Assembly: GCF_035825295.1 (NCBI RefSeq)
Contig: NZ_JAYMGI010000002.1
Location: 7,578,001 to 7,642,000 of the forward strand
Reading direction: 5' to 3'
DNA from: Actinacidiphila sp. DG2A-62
Lineage (GTDB): Bacteria; Actinomycetota; Actinomycetes; Streptomycetales; Streptomycetaceae
Length of the DNA stretch: 64,000 bases
Positions 24,958 to 35,767 of the stretch are shown here, one piece after another. The notes under the pieces are model-generated. The model saw only the letters and a program-made list of their open reading frames with translations. It was not told the origin of the DNA and did not search any database. The stretch's first letter is position 1, and every line of letters starts with the position of its first letter. The position numbers were made by a program, and so were the translations under genes.

Positions 24958-27900
24958 TCAGAGCTGGGTGTCGATGAAGTCGAAGAGGTCCTCGTCGGAG
25001 ACCAGGCCGAGTTCGCCGGGCAGGCCCGGTGCGCCCCGGCCGCGGACCCGGTCGAGCGCCTGGTGCAGCGCGGCCTCGGCGGCCTGCCGGGACTCCGGGT
25101 CCCGCGCCGCGGCCGCGTCCGCCACCTGCGCGAGCACCGCGAGCGCCCGGTGCAGCGCGGCCAGCGGGTCCTCGTCCGCCGGGGCCCTGGGCTCGTCCGG
25201 CCCCTCGCCGAGCAGCGACTCCAGATGGGCGGCGACGCCGGCCACGGTCGGATGGTCGAAGACCAGCGTCGGCGACAGCCGCAGCCCGGTGTCCCGCTCC
25301 AGCCGCTGTTGGAACTCCACCGCGGCCAGTGAGTCGAAGCCCAACTCGGTGAACGGCTGGTCGAGTTCGACCGCGTCCGGCCGCGGGTGGCCGAGCACGG
25401 CGGCGGCGTGCGCGCGGGCCAGGTCGAGCGGCGGCGCGGCGGGGGCGGTACGGGACCCTTCGGGTCCGGTCATGGCCGCCGGGTCGCCGTCGCCGTGCCC
25501 GGGGCCGGTCCCGATCCCGTACGGGTCGGGTCGGCCGCTGTGCGCGGGCCGTGCGGGGTGCGCGGCCCCGCCCCGGGCGGCGCGGCCGTCCGACGCGGCG
25601 GGCACCAGCGACCGCAGCACCGGCGGACCGTCGGCGCGCAGCCCGGCCGGCTCCCAGCGCGCCGCGACCAGCCGGCCGTCCGGCGGGCAGGAGCGCAGCG
25701 CGGCGTCGAACAGCGCGAGGGCGTCGGCCTGTTCGAGCGGCGCCACCCCCTGCCGGGCCAGCCGGGCCAGGTCGCCGCGGCCGAGCCCCGAGGCCATGCC
25801 GGCCTCGGCCGACCACAGCCCCCAGGCCAGCGACAGCGCCGGCAGTCCCGTGGCCCTGCGGTGGGCGGCCAGGGCGTCCAGGAACCCGTTGGCCGCGGCG
25901 TAGCCGGACTGTCCCGCGGTGCCGACGACGCCGGCGACCGACGAGTAGAGCACGAAGGCGCGCACCGGCAGATCGGCGGTCAACTCGTGCAGCAGCCAGG
26001 CCGCGTCGGCCTTGGGCCGCAGCACGGTCTCCAGCCGGTCGGCGTCCATCGCGGTCACTAGACCGTCGTCCAGCACGCCCGCGGCGTGCACCACCCCGGT
26101 CAGCGGCCGGTCGGCGGGGACCGACGCGAGCAGCGCCGCGAGCGCGTCGCGGTCCGCGACGTCGCACGCCGCGATCCGCACGGCCGCGCCGGCCCGCTCC
26201 AGCCGCCCCCGCAGCTCCGCCGCGCCCGGGGCGTCCTCGCCGCGCCGCGACACCATCAGCAGGTCCCGCACGCCGTGGCGCTCGACCAGATGCCCCGCGA
26301 CCAGCGCGCCCAGCCCGCCGGTGCCTCCGGTGACGAGCACCGTCCCGAGCCCGAACACGTCGTCCGCGTCCACGAGTTCGGCGTCGGCCGCACCGCCCGC
26401 CCGCGAAGCGGCGTGCGCTGCGGCGCGGGGAGCCGGCGCGGACCAGGGCCGCGCGCCGGAGGTCGCCCTGTGCTGCGCGGCTCCCGGTGTGTGGGTGCTC
26501 GTGGTCGCGGCTCCCGGTGCGTCGGTGGTCGCGTGTGCGGCTCCCGGTGTGTCGGTGGTCGTGGTCGTGGCTCCCGGTGTGTCGGTGGTCGCGTGTGCGG
26601 CTCCCGGTGCGGCAGCTGCTCCGGGCGCGGAACGGGGGGTGGCCGCAGCCTCGTGCCAGGCGGCCGGGCCCGGCGCGGTGGAGGGCCGGGACGCGGCGTC
26701 GGCGCCGCGGGTGTCCGCGGCCGCCGTCCCGGCCGCCGCCCCCGGTGCGTCCGCCGCGTCCCGGACGGCCCCGGGAAGGGCCGCCGTGGCGGGCGCGGGC
26801 GCCGTACCCGGTCCGTCCTCGCGTCCGGACGCCGCTCCGGCCCCGGGCGTGGCGTCCTGCGCGGGTTCGGCCGGCCAGGGGGCGAGCCGGGGGACCAGCG
26901 TCGCGGGCGTCCCGGGGGCGTCGCCCGCGGCCGGCGACAGGGTGGTCGTCGCCGCGATGCCGGGCAGCTCCGCGCGCCGCGTGGAGCCCGGTGCGGCAGA
27001 GGCCGCCTGCTCGCCGGCCGGCGGTGTCGTGAGCGTGGCCGCGCCGGCCGGCGGCGTCGCCGCGGACTGGGGCTCGGCCGCGGTGAGGCGGGGCCAGGCG
27101 GCGCCTTCCGGCACGTGGGTGACGGCGAGGGCGCCGGGGTGCTCGGCCTGGGCGGAGCGCAGGAAGGACCACAGGGGCGCGCCGGTCAGGGAGTTCGGGT
27201 CCGCGGTGAACACCAGCCGGGTCGCGGCCAGTTCGGGGTCCGCGGCCCTGCGGCGCACGAGGGCCAGCGCCTGGTGCAGCGCACCGCGGACGGCCTGCGG
27301 CACCGGGACGCCCGCCGGCGCGCGGTCCAGGCCCGGCACCACCACGAGCGGCGGGGCGCCCTGCGCGACCACCGCGTCCAGGTCGGCGGCCCGCGCCACG
27401 TCGGCGCCCGCGGCGCGCAGCGCCTCGGCGGTCCGCGCCGCGTCAAGACCCTCGCCCAGCACCACGCAGCGTCCCTCGTGGGCGTCGCCTTCCTCGCGGC
27501 GGCCGGGCGCGTCGCCGGACCCGGCGCCGGACCCGGCGCCGAGCGCGTCGCCGGGCGCGGGCGTCCACACCAGCCGGTAGAGCGCGGCGGCGTCCGCGGC
27601 CCCGGCGCTCCCGGGGCCCGCGTCGAGGCCGAAGCCGTCGGGCGCGTTGCGCAGGACCACCGTGGTCCCGCCCACCGGGCGTCCCGCGTCGTCCCAGAGC
27701 GCGAGCCGCACCGGGCCGTCCGCGCCGAGCCGCGTGGGCGCACCGGCCCCCGCCGGGCCCGTGGCCGGGTCCGCGGCCGACAGCCGCACCCGCAGGGCCG
27801 TCGCGCCGGGCGCGGTCACCTCGGTGTCGGTGAACGCGAACGGCACCGGCCGCGCGCCGTCCCGCTCCAGCAGCAGCGCGTGCAGCGCCGCGTCGAGCAG

Positions 27901-30900
27901 CGCGGGGTGCAGCGGGTGGCCGGCCTCCGCGGCGATCGGCAGCCGCACCTCGGCGTACAGTTCGGCGTCCGCGCGCCACGCGCCGGTCAGGCCGCGGAAC
28001 GCGGGACCGTAGCCGTAGCCCGCGTCGGCCAGCCGCTCGTACGCGCCGTCCAGGTCCAGCGGGCGGGCGTCGCGCGGCGGCCAGGGCCCGGTCCACGCGT
28101 CCCGGCCGGGCTGCCGGGCCGGCGCGGCGACCGCCGCGGTACGGCCCGTGGCGTGCACGGTCCACGGCGCGTCCGGGTCGCCGGCCGGCCGGGCGTGCAC
28201 GGTCATCTCGCGCTGCTCGCCGGCGCCTTCGCCGTCCTCCGCGTCCGCGGGGCCGACCGCGACCTGCACCTCGACCGCGCCCCGCGCCGGGAGCGCGAGC
28301 GGAGCGGTCAGGGTCAGCGCCGCCACGCCCTGCGCGCCTACGGCCGCCGCGGCCTGGAGCGCGAGTCCGGCGACGGCCGTGCCGGGCACGACGGTCGCGC
28401 CGCCGATCACGTGGTCGCCGAGCCACCGCGCGGAGCGGCGGGAGAAGCGTCCGTCGAGCAGCAGCCCGCCGTCCGCGGCGACCGCGGTCGTACGGTGCAG
28501 CACCCCGCAGGCGCCGTCCGCCGGGTCGGCCAGCCAGAAGCGGCGGCGGTCGAAGGAGTACGAGGGCAACGCGGCGCGGGCGCCCGCCGGTACGGTCGCC
28601 GACCAGTCCACGGGCGTGCCCGCGGCGAACGCCTCGGCCAGGCCCTGCAGCAGCGCCTCGTGCTCGCCGCGACCGCGGCGCGCGATGGCGGCGACGGCGG
28701 GGGCCGCCGCAGACGCCGCGGACGCCGCAGACGCCGTGGATGTCGTGGATGCCGTGGATACCGCGGACCGCCCGCCGGCCAGGGTCTCGCGGACCATGCC
28801 CGCAAGGTGCGCCTGGGGCCCCACTTCGAGCAGCACACCGGTACCGGCCTCGACCAGCCGGCCCACCGCCGGGGCGAACAGCACGGCCGCGCGGATCTGT
28901 TCGGCCCAGTAGCCAGGGTCGGTCCACGACAGCGCGCTGTCGGCCGTGGACGCGTACGCCAACCGGGGTTGGGCGAAGGTCACATGTGCGACCTCGCGCC
29001 GGAACGCGGCCACCGCGGGCTCCATCAGCGGGGAGTGGAAGGCGTGGCTCACCGTCAGCCGCTTGGTGCGCAGCCCCTGGGCCGCGAACGTCGCGGCGAT
29101 CTCCTCGCACGCCCCCGCCATCCCGGAGATCACCACCGCACGCGGCCCGTTGACGGCCGCGAGGCCGACCTCGCCGGCGTGCCCGGCCAGTGCCGCGCGC
29201 ACCTCCTCCTCGCCCGCGCCGATCGCCACCATCGCGCCGCCGCCGGGGAGTTCGTCCATCAGCCGGCCGCGCACGGCCACCAGCCGCGCCGCGTCGGCCA
29301 GTTCCCACACGCCCGCCGCGTACGCCGCGGCGAACTCGCCCACCGAGTGCCCGGCCACGCTCCGCGCGGTGACACCCAGCGTCCGCAGCAGCCGCCACGC
29401 GGAGGTCTCGAACGCGAACAGCGCGGGCTGGGCGTACCGCGTCCGGTCCAGCAGCGCCGCCTCGGCGCTGTCCGGCCGCGCCCACACCACGTCCCGCAGC
29501 GGGCGGTCCAGATGCGGGTCCAGCGCCGCGCACACCTCGTCGAACGCGGCGGCGAACGCGGGGAAGACGTCGTACAACGCGCGGCCCATGCCCAGGCGTT
29601 GCGCTCCCTGGCCGGTGAACAGCACGGCCGTGTCCGCGGCGCCGCGAGCGCGGCCCTCGACCACGCCGGCGGCCGGCCCTCGGCCAGCGCCGCGAGGCCG
29701 CCGAGCAGTTCCTCGCGCCCGGACCCGAGGACCACGGCGCGGTGCGCGAACACCGTGCGGTCCGCGAGGGTCCGCGCGGTGCGCGCCGGCGCCTTGTCCG
29801 CCGCGGCCCCGGCGATCCGTCCCGCGTGGGCGCGCAGCGACTGCGCGGTCCGCGCGGAGACCACCCACGCCATGGGCGTCGGCTCGGCGACCTCGTCCGC
29901 CGCCGCGTCCTGCCGCGGAGCCTCCTCCAGCACCAGGTGCGCGTTCGTGCCGCTGATCCCGAACGACGAGACCGCGGCCCTGCGCACCCGCTCGCCGCGC
30001 GGCCAGGCCCGCGCCTCGCCCAGCAGCCTCAGCCGGCCCGCGTCCCAGTCCGCCCGCGGCGTCGGCCGCCGCGCGTGCAGCGTCGCCGGCAGCACCTCGT
30101 GCCGCAGCGCCTGCACCATCTTGATCACCCCGGCCACCCCGGCGGCGGCCTGCGTGTGCCCCACGTTCCCCTTGACCGACCCGACCCACACGATCCGCTC
30201 CCCACCCGCGGACTCGCCTGCCGGCGCCGAAAGGGTCTCGGGGGTCGCGGTGTCGTGGGTGGTGCCGGTGGCGGCGGGGTGGTGGGGGGCGCCTGGTGCG
30301 GTGGCGGGCGTGGGTTCGCCTGTCGGTGTGGTGGTGGTGAGGGTTCCGCGGGTCGGGGTGTTGTGGGGGCTGCCGCCGGTGGTGGACGCGGGTCCGTCCG
30401 CCGGCGGGGCGCCCGCGGTAGTCCCGTCGGTCGGCGTGGTGTCCGAACTGCCGTGGGCGGCGGGGAGGGTGGCGGATGTCACGTCCGCGCGGCGGGCGGC
30501 GTTCGCTGCGGCGGCCGGCGCCGGCGTGGCGGTCGGCGTGGCGGAGGTGATGGCCGGGACACGGCCGTGCGTCGTCCCGTCGTCCGCGCCTCGGGCGGCG
30601 TCGCGCGGCGACCCGGCGGGCGCGGAGCCGTGGTCCGGGCCGGGGGGCGTCGTCGCGGCGGGCGCGGAGCCGGCGGTCGGTGTCGGGCCGGCGTACGTCT
30701 CCGCGGACGCGGAGGAGGCACGGGCAGCCGGGGCGGTCGGGGGCTTCTCGGCCTCGGGGGTCGAGGCGGCCGGGTGGGGGGTTCCGGGCCGGAGGCCGTA
30801 GGTGGCGATCAGCGCGTTCGCCTCGACGGGGTCGCCGAGCTTCGTGCCGGTGCCGTGCGCCTCGATCACGTCGACGTCGTCGACGGTGAGCCGCGCGTCG

Positions 30901-33900
30901 GCGAGGGCCTGGCGGACGACCTCGCGCTGGGCGCCGCCGTCGGGGGCGGTGAGGCCGTTGGACGCGCCGTCCTGGTTGACGGCGGTGCCGCGGATCACCG
31001 CGAGCACCGGGTGGCCGCGCCGCCGCGCGTCGGAGAGCCGCTCCAGCACCAGCACGCCCGCGCCCTCCGCGAACGACGTCCCGTCCGCGTCCGCGGAGAA
31101 CGGCTTGGCGCGCCCGTCCGGGGCCAGTCCGCCCTGCCTGCTGAACTCCGTCAGCATCCCCGGCGTCGACATCACGGTCACCCCGCCCGCCAGCGCGAGC
31201 GGGCACTCGCCGCGGCGCAGCGCCCGTACCGCCAGGTGCACGGCGACCAGCGACGACGAGCACGCGGTGTCCACGGTCAGCGCCGGGCCGCGCAGGCCCA
31301 GCGTGTACGCGATCCGGCCGGACAGCACGCTCGACGCGGTGCCGGTCAGCAAGTGGCCGTCCGCGCCGCCGTCCTGGCGGTGCAGGCGCGGCCCGTAGTC
31401 CGAGGCCATCGCCCCGACGTAGACGCCGACCGGCTCGCCCTCCAGCGCGCCGGGCCGCAGCCCGGCCTGCTCCAGGGCCTCCCACACGGTCTCCAGCAGC
31501 AGCCGCTGCTGCGGGTCCATGGCCAGCGCCTCGCGCGGGCTCAGCCCGAAGAAGGCCGCGTCGAACAGCGGCGCCTCGTGCAGGAAGTAGCCGCGCGGCG
31601 CGGCGCACGCGCCGGGCGAGCCGTCCCGGCCGAGCAGCTCGTCCAGGTCCCAGCCGCGGTCCGACGGCAGCTCGCCGATCGCGTCCGTCCCGGTGGCCAC
31701 CAGCCGCCACAGGTCGTCGGGGCTCGCGACGCCGCCGGGGTAGCGGCAGCTCATCGCGACGACGGCGATCGGCTCGGCGTCCGGGTCGTCCCCGTCGTCG
31801 TCGAGGCGGCCGGAGTACGCCCCCAGGTCCGCGTCCGTCTCGGCGTATGTCTCCGCGTCCGCGTCCCGGTCCAGGTTCCGATCCCGGTCCAAGTCCCAAT
31901 CCGGGTCCAAGTCCAGGTCCGCGTCCGCGTCGGCGCCGGTCCCGGCGTCCGTCCCCGCGAGCGCGTCAGCGCCGCCTACCGCCTGCTCCGCCAGCAGCCC
32001 GGCCAGGTGCGCGGCCACGCGCCTCGGGCTCGGGAACTCGAACAGCAGCGTGCTCGGCAGCGGCAGCCCGGTCGCGGACCTGAGCCGGTTGCAGAGGTCG
32101 ACCGTGCCCTGCGAGTCCAGCCCGAGGTCGGTGAAGCTGCGCCCGGCGTCGAGGGCGGCGGCGTCCGCGTGGCCCAGGACGGCGGCGGTGGCGGTGGCGA
32201 CCAGATCGCGTACGGCGCCGGACGGCTCGCCCGCGCGTGCCGGGGCAGTCGCCCCGGGGCGTGCCACGGCCGCGGCGTGCCGCGCCCGCCCGCCCGCGCG
32301 CCGGGTCCGCGCGCCGCCACCGCGCACGGCCGGCGCGCCCTCCAGCCAGTGCCGCTCGCGCTGGAACGCGTACGTGGGCAGGTCCACCACGCGCGCCCCG
32401 TCCGGCGCGGCCTCCTGCGCCCAGTCGACCTCCGCGCCGGCCGCGTACGCCTCGGCGAGGCTGCGCAGCACGCGCGTGCCGTCGCCCTCGTCGCGGCGCA
32501 GCGTGCCCACGGCGGCGGCCTCGTACCCCGCGTGCTCCGCGGTCCTGGTGACCGCGCCGGTCAGCACCGGGTGCGGGCTGCTCTCCACGAACAGCGCGCA
32601 GCCGTCGGCGAGCGCGGCCGACGTGGCCTCGGAGAACCGCACGGGGTTGCGCAGACTGTCGTACCAGTAGCCGGCGTCGAGCCGGGCGGTGTCGATCAGG
32701 CCGCCGGACGCCGAGGAGTAGAAGGGGATGTCGACCGACCGCGGGCGTATCCCGTCCAGCGCGGCCAGGAGTTCGTCGCGCAGCGGCTCGACCGCGGGGG
32801 AGTGCGACGCGTAGTCGATGGGCAGCACCCTCGCCCGTACGCCGTCCGCCTCGAAGCCCGCGGCCAGCTCGGCCAGCGTCGCCTCGGGCCCCGAAAGGAC
32901 CGTGGCGTCAGGGCTGTTGACCACACTGACGCACACACCGGGGAGACCGGCGATGCGCCCCTCGACCGCCGCGGCCGGTGCCGCCACGGCGAGCATCGCG
33001 CCGCTGACCCCGCGCAGCAGTCGGCTGCGCAGCGCGCTGACCCGGGCCGCGTCGTCCAGCCCCAGCGCGCCGACGACGGTCGCCGCGGCGATCTCGCCCT
33101 GCGAGTGCCCGAGCACCGCGTCCGGGCGCACACCGCGCGCCCGCCACACCTCGGCGAGCGAGACCGTCACCGCCCACAGGGCCGGCTGCACGACATCCAC
33201 CCGGTCGAAGCCGGGCGCGCCGGGCGCCTGCCGGAGCACGTCCATCAGGTCGAAGTCGGTGTACGGCGCGAGCGCCTCGGCGCACGCGGCCAGCCGCTCG
33301 GCGAACGGGCCCGGCACGTCCATCAGACCGCGGGCCATCGCCGGCCACTGCGAGCCCTGGCCGGGGAAGACGAACGCCCGCCGGCCGGCCGCCGCGCGCC
33401 CGACGGTGACCGAAGCCCCCGGCAGCCCGGTGGCCAACTCTGCGACGCGCGCGACCAGTTCGGCCCGGTCCGCGCCGAACAGCACGGCGCGGTGCTCGAA
33501 GCGGGAACGGGTCCGCAGCAGCGACACGGCGACGTCGGCGGCGGCGAGGCCGGGGTGCTCGCGCAGGTGCTCCGCCAGCCGCGCGGCCTGGCCGCGCAGC
33601 GCGGCGGCCGAACGCCCGGACAGCGTCCACACGGTGGTCCGGGGCGCCGGGCCGGGAGCCGCGGCCCCGGCGGCGGGCGCGCTCACGCCGTCGCCCGCAC
33701 CGTCGCCTTCTCCCGCGCCCGCGCCGTCGACCTCTCGGGTGCTCGCGCCCGCACCGTCGCCCGTGCCGGCGTCGACGCTTGTCTCCGCGCCCGTCTCCGC
33801 GCCCGTCCGCTCGCCCGAGTCCGCGTCGCGCGACGCCTGTTCGGGCGCGGGCGCCACGATCAGGTGGCAGTTGGTGCCGCCCATGCCGAACGCGCTGACG

Positions 33901-35158
33901 CCCGCGACCGCGCCGTCCGGCCAGGGGCCGGCTCGGCGGCGACGCGCAGGCCCAACTCGGCCAGCCGGATACGGGGGTTGGGCGTGACGAAGTTGAGGCT
34001 GGCCGGCACGGTGCGCCGGCGCAGCGCCAGCAGCACCTTCAGCAGTCCGGCGATGCCGGCCGCGCCTTCCAGATGGCCGATGTTGGTCTTGGCGGACCCG
34101 ACGAGCAGCGGCGGCAGGCCCGCCTCCGCGCGGACCGCGCCGAGCGCCGCGCCGAGTGCGGCGGCCTCGATCGGGTCGCCGACGGCGGTGCCGGTGCCGT
34201 GCAGTTCGACGTAGCCGACCTCGTCGGGGCGGACGCCGGCCGCGCGCAGCGCCTGCTCCACGACCTGTCGCTGCGCCTGCTCGTCCGGCACGGTCAGGTG
34301 GGCGCCGGTGCCGGCGTTGACCGCGCCGCCCAGGATGACGCCGTGGATCGTGTCGCCGTCCGCGACGGCGGCGGCGAGCGGCTTGAGGACGACCAGGCCG
34401 CCGCCCTCGCCGCGGACGTAGCCGTTGGCCCGGCTGTCGAAGGTGTGGCAGCGCCCGTCCGGGGACAGCGCGCCGAACCGGCCGAGCGCGTCGTCGGTCT
34501 CCGGCAGCAGGTTGAGGTTGACGCCGCCGGCCAGCGCCACGGTGGCGGCGCCGCGCCGCAGCTGCTCGCAGGCCAGCTCCACCGCGACCAGCGAGGAGGA
34601 CTGCCCGCAGTCCACGGTCAGGCTCGGCCCGTGCAGGGACAGCAGGTGGGAGACCCGGTTGGCGATCATGCTGCGGTGCGTGCCGGCGACGTCGTGCCGC
34701 CCGCCCTCGCTCCCGCCCGTGCCCCGGCGCCCGTCCGCGCTCCCGCTGTCGGCTCCGCCCGCGCCGCCGGCCCGGTCGTGCAGCAGCGCGTAGTCCCCGG
34801 CGATCGCGCCGACCACCACGCCGGCGCCGCTGCCGGCCAGGTCGGCTGGCACGATCCGCGCGTGCTCCAGCGCCTCCCAGGCCAGTTCGAGCACCAGCCG
34901 CTGCTGCGGGTCCATCGCGGCGGCCTCACCGGGGGACACGCCGAAGAACGCCGCGTCGAAGCGGTCCACGTCCGCGACGAACCCGCCGCGCCGTCCACCG
35001 GCCGGGCGGCGGTCCGCCGGCGCGTCGCCGACCGCGTCGCGGCCCTCGCTCAGCAGCCGCCAGTACGCCTCCGGGCCGTCGGCGCCGGGCAGCCGGCAGG
35101 CCATGCCGATGACGGCGACGGGCTCGCCGCCCGAGGGCCGATGGGACTGAGCGGACAT
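24958..35158 (-). CDS. Type I PKS: loading module KSQ-AT-ACP plus KS-AT-DH-KR-ACP
   Basis: About 3400 residues after repairing two missing bases (G-run 33924-33927; near 29662-29680). Start ATG 35158 follows AAAGGTGG. Loading module: KS with Gln for the active Cys (VDCGQSSSL, Gln codon 34601-34603), the decarboxylating KSQ type; AT with GQGSQWPAM, GHSQGE and YASH, the methylmalonyl signature, so a propionyl starter is predicted; ACP with LGLDSQGTVDL. Module 1: KS (DTACSSSL near 31260, EAHGTGT, NVGHTQAAAG) with a ~190-residue low-complexity insertion between its two catalytic His motifs; AT with GQGAQRLGM, GHSVGE, HAFH (malonyl); DH with HVIGGATVVP and HPALLDAALH; KR with TGGTGGLGA, LDD (B-type) and Tyr in QSGYAAAN; ACP with ELGFDSLAAVEF. 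The C-terminal docking segment ends EDLFDFIDTQL and matches the next PKS. It is first in the operon and so sets the starter unit. Confidence 0.94.
26480..26615. repeat. Imperfect tandem repeats in the KR linker of the loading PKS
   Basis: Units of about 33-36 bases built on GGCTCCCGGTGTGTCGG (plus strand) recur four to five times. On the coding strand they give copies of TDTPGAAHAT and TDTPGATTTT. They fall in the linker between the structural and catalytic halves of the ketoreductase, outside its conserved motifs. Confidence 0.8.
30210..30790 (-). other. ~190-residue low-complexity insertion inside a KS domain
   Basis: In module 1 of the loading PKS the stretch between NALIATYGLRPG and RIVWVGSVKGNVGH, normally about ten residues, is ~190 residues of Pro, Thr, Ala and Gly. 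It stays in frame without stops. The two catalytic His motifs flank it (EAHGTGT before, NVGHTQ after), so the active site residues are kept. Confidence 0.85.
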
Positions 35159-35421
35159 GACCCACCTTTCTGTGCGCATCGCGTTTCCGTTGCCGGTCGG
35201 ACCGGCCGGGCTGTGCCGAGCCGCCCGTACGCGGGTCGGGCCGGCATTCGCATTCCGCGTGGTTCCGCTTTCGCCGTCCCGGAATGCGGGGAACGGCGGC
35301 GTGGAGCAGTCGAATACCTGCGCATATCTGCGGGGAATTCAGGAACGACGGCGACGTCGTATTCCGCCGCGCGGTGCGCGGTGGGCTCTTCGGTTCGTCC
35401 CGTGTTCCGGTGACACCAGGA

Positions 35422-35450
35422 ATCGTCGGGGGCGGCGCTCGGCACGTCAA
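35422..35450 (-). promoter_or_regulatory. Possible promoter of the PKS operon
   Basis: On the minus strand TTGACG (35450-35445) and GACGAT (35427-35422) are 17 bases apart, upstream of the loading PKS start at 35158. The -35 match is good and the -10 match moderate. It lies in the 609-base divergent region 35159-35767, the natural place for control of both transcription units. No SARP-type direct repeat was recognised with confidence. Confidence 0.35.
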
Positions 35451-35513
35451 GGCTGTTCAGGGGGTGTGGCGATGGCAGAGAACTGCCGGGAACTTGCTGC
35501 CAGCGCGCGCGGA

Positions 35514-35542
35514 TTGACGAGGTGCGGCGGCGGCTGGATAAG
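35514..35542 (+). promoter_or_regulatory. Possible promoter for leader ORF and condensation gene
   Basis: TTGACG at 35514-35519 and GATAAG at 35537-35542 are exactly 17 bases apart. A transcript starting near 35549 would carry a leader of about 60 bases before the small ORF at 35611 and would continue into the condensation gene at 35768. Confidence 0.45.
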
Positions 35543-35610
35543 TGGTAAGCCGCCGCACCGGAAATTCCCGCCGAGGCGGCGGGGGCGAGTCCGGAAGGAG
35601 GTGGAACCGT

Positions 35611-35658
35611 ATGCGCGAGGTCGTCTGTACCCGAGTGGTGTGCACCCTCGTGGGGTGA
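35611..35658 (+). CDS. 15-residue leader peptide ORF
   Basis: A minimal ORF, MREVVCTRVVCTLVG, with a perfect Shine-Dalgarno AAGGAGG at 35595-35601, nine bases before its ATG; this site is stronger than that of the following gene. VVCT occurs twice, and three of the four codons in the two copies differ silently (GTC GTC TGT ACC against GTG GTG TGC ACC), so the residues rather than the bases appear to be kept. It lies after a possible promoter and before a strong hairpin, as in ribosome-mediated attenuators. Val (five of 15 residues) or Cys supply could be sensed. It could also be a chance ORF; no product is proven. Confidence 0.45.
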   Translation: MREVVCTRVVCTLVG

Positions 35659-35676
35659 CCCGGGGCGCCCGCCCGC

Positions 35677-35722
35677 GCGGCGCCGGCTCCCCGACCGTAC
35701 GTCCCGGGGCCGCCGGCGCCGC
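35677..35722 (+). promoter_or_regulatory. Strong stem-loop between leader ORF and condensation gene
   Basis: Perfect 11-base arms (35677-35687 and 35712-35722, GCGGCGCCGGC and its complement) are extended by an inner CCCCG/CGGGG pairing. The hairpin starts 18 bases after the leader stop and ends 45 bases before the ATG at 35768. It could act as an attenuator or an RNA-stability element. There is no T-run. Confidence 0.5.
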
Positions 35723-35767
35723 CGACCACGACCACTGACCACCGACCAGCACGCACCCGGAGGGACC

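Noticed and set aside
35472..35738. An 88-codon ORF starting at 35472 with a GGGGG upstream
   Set aside because: The product is basic and without recognisable structure, and it crosses the promoter, leader ORF and hairpin in another frame. The 15-residue ORF has a much better ribosome site.
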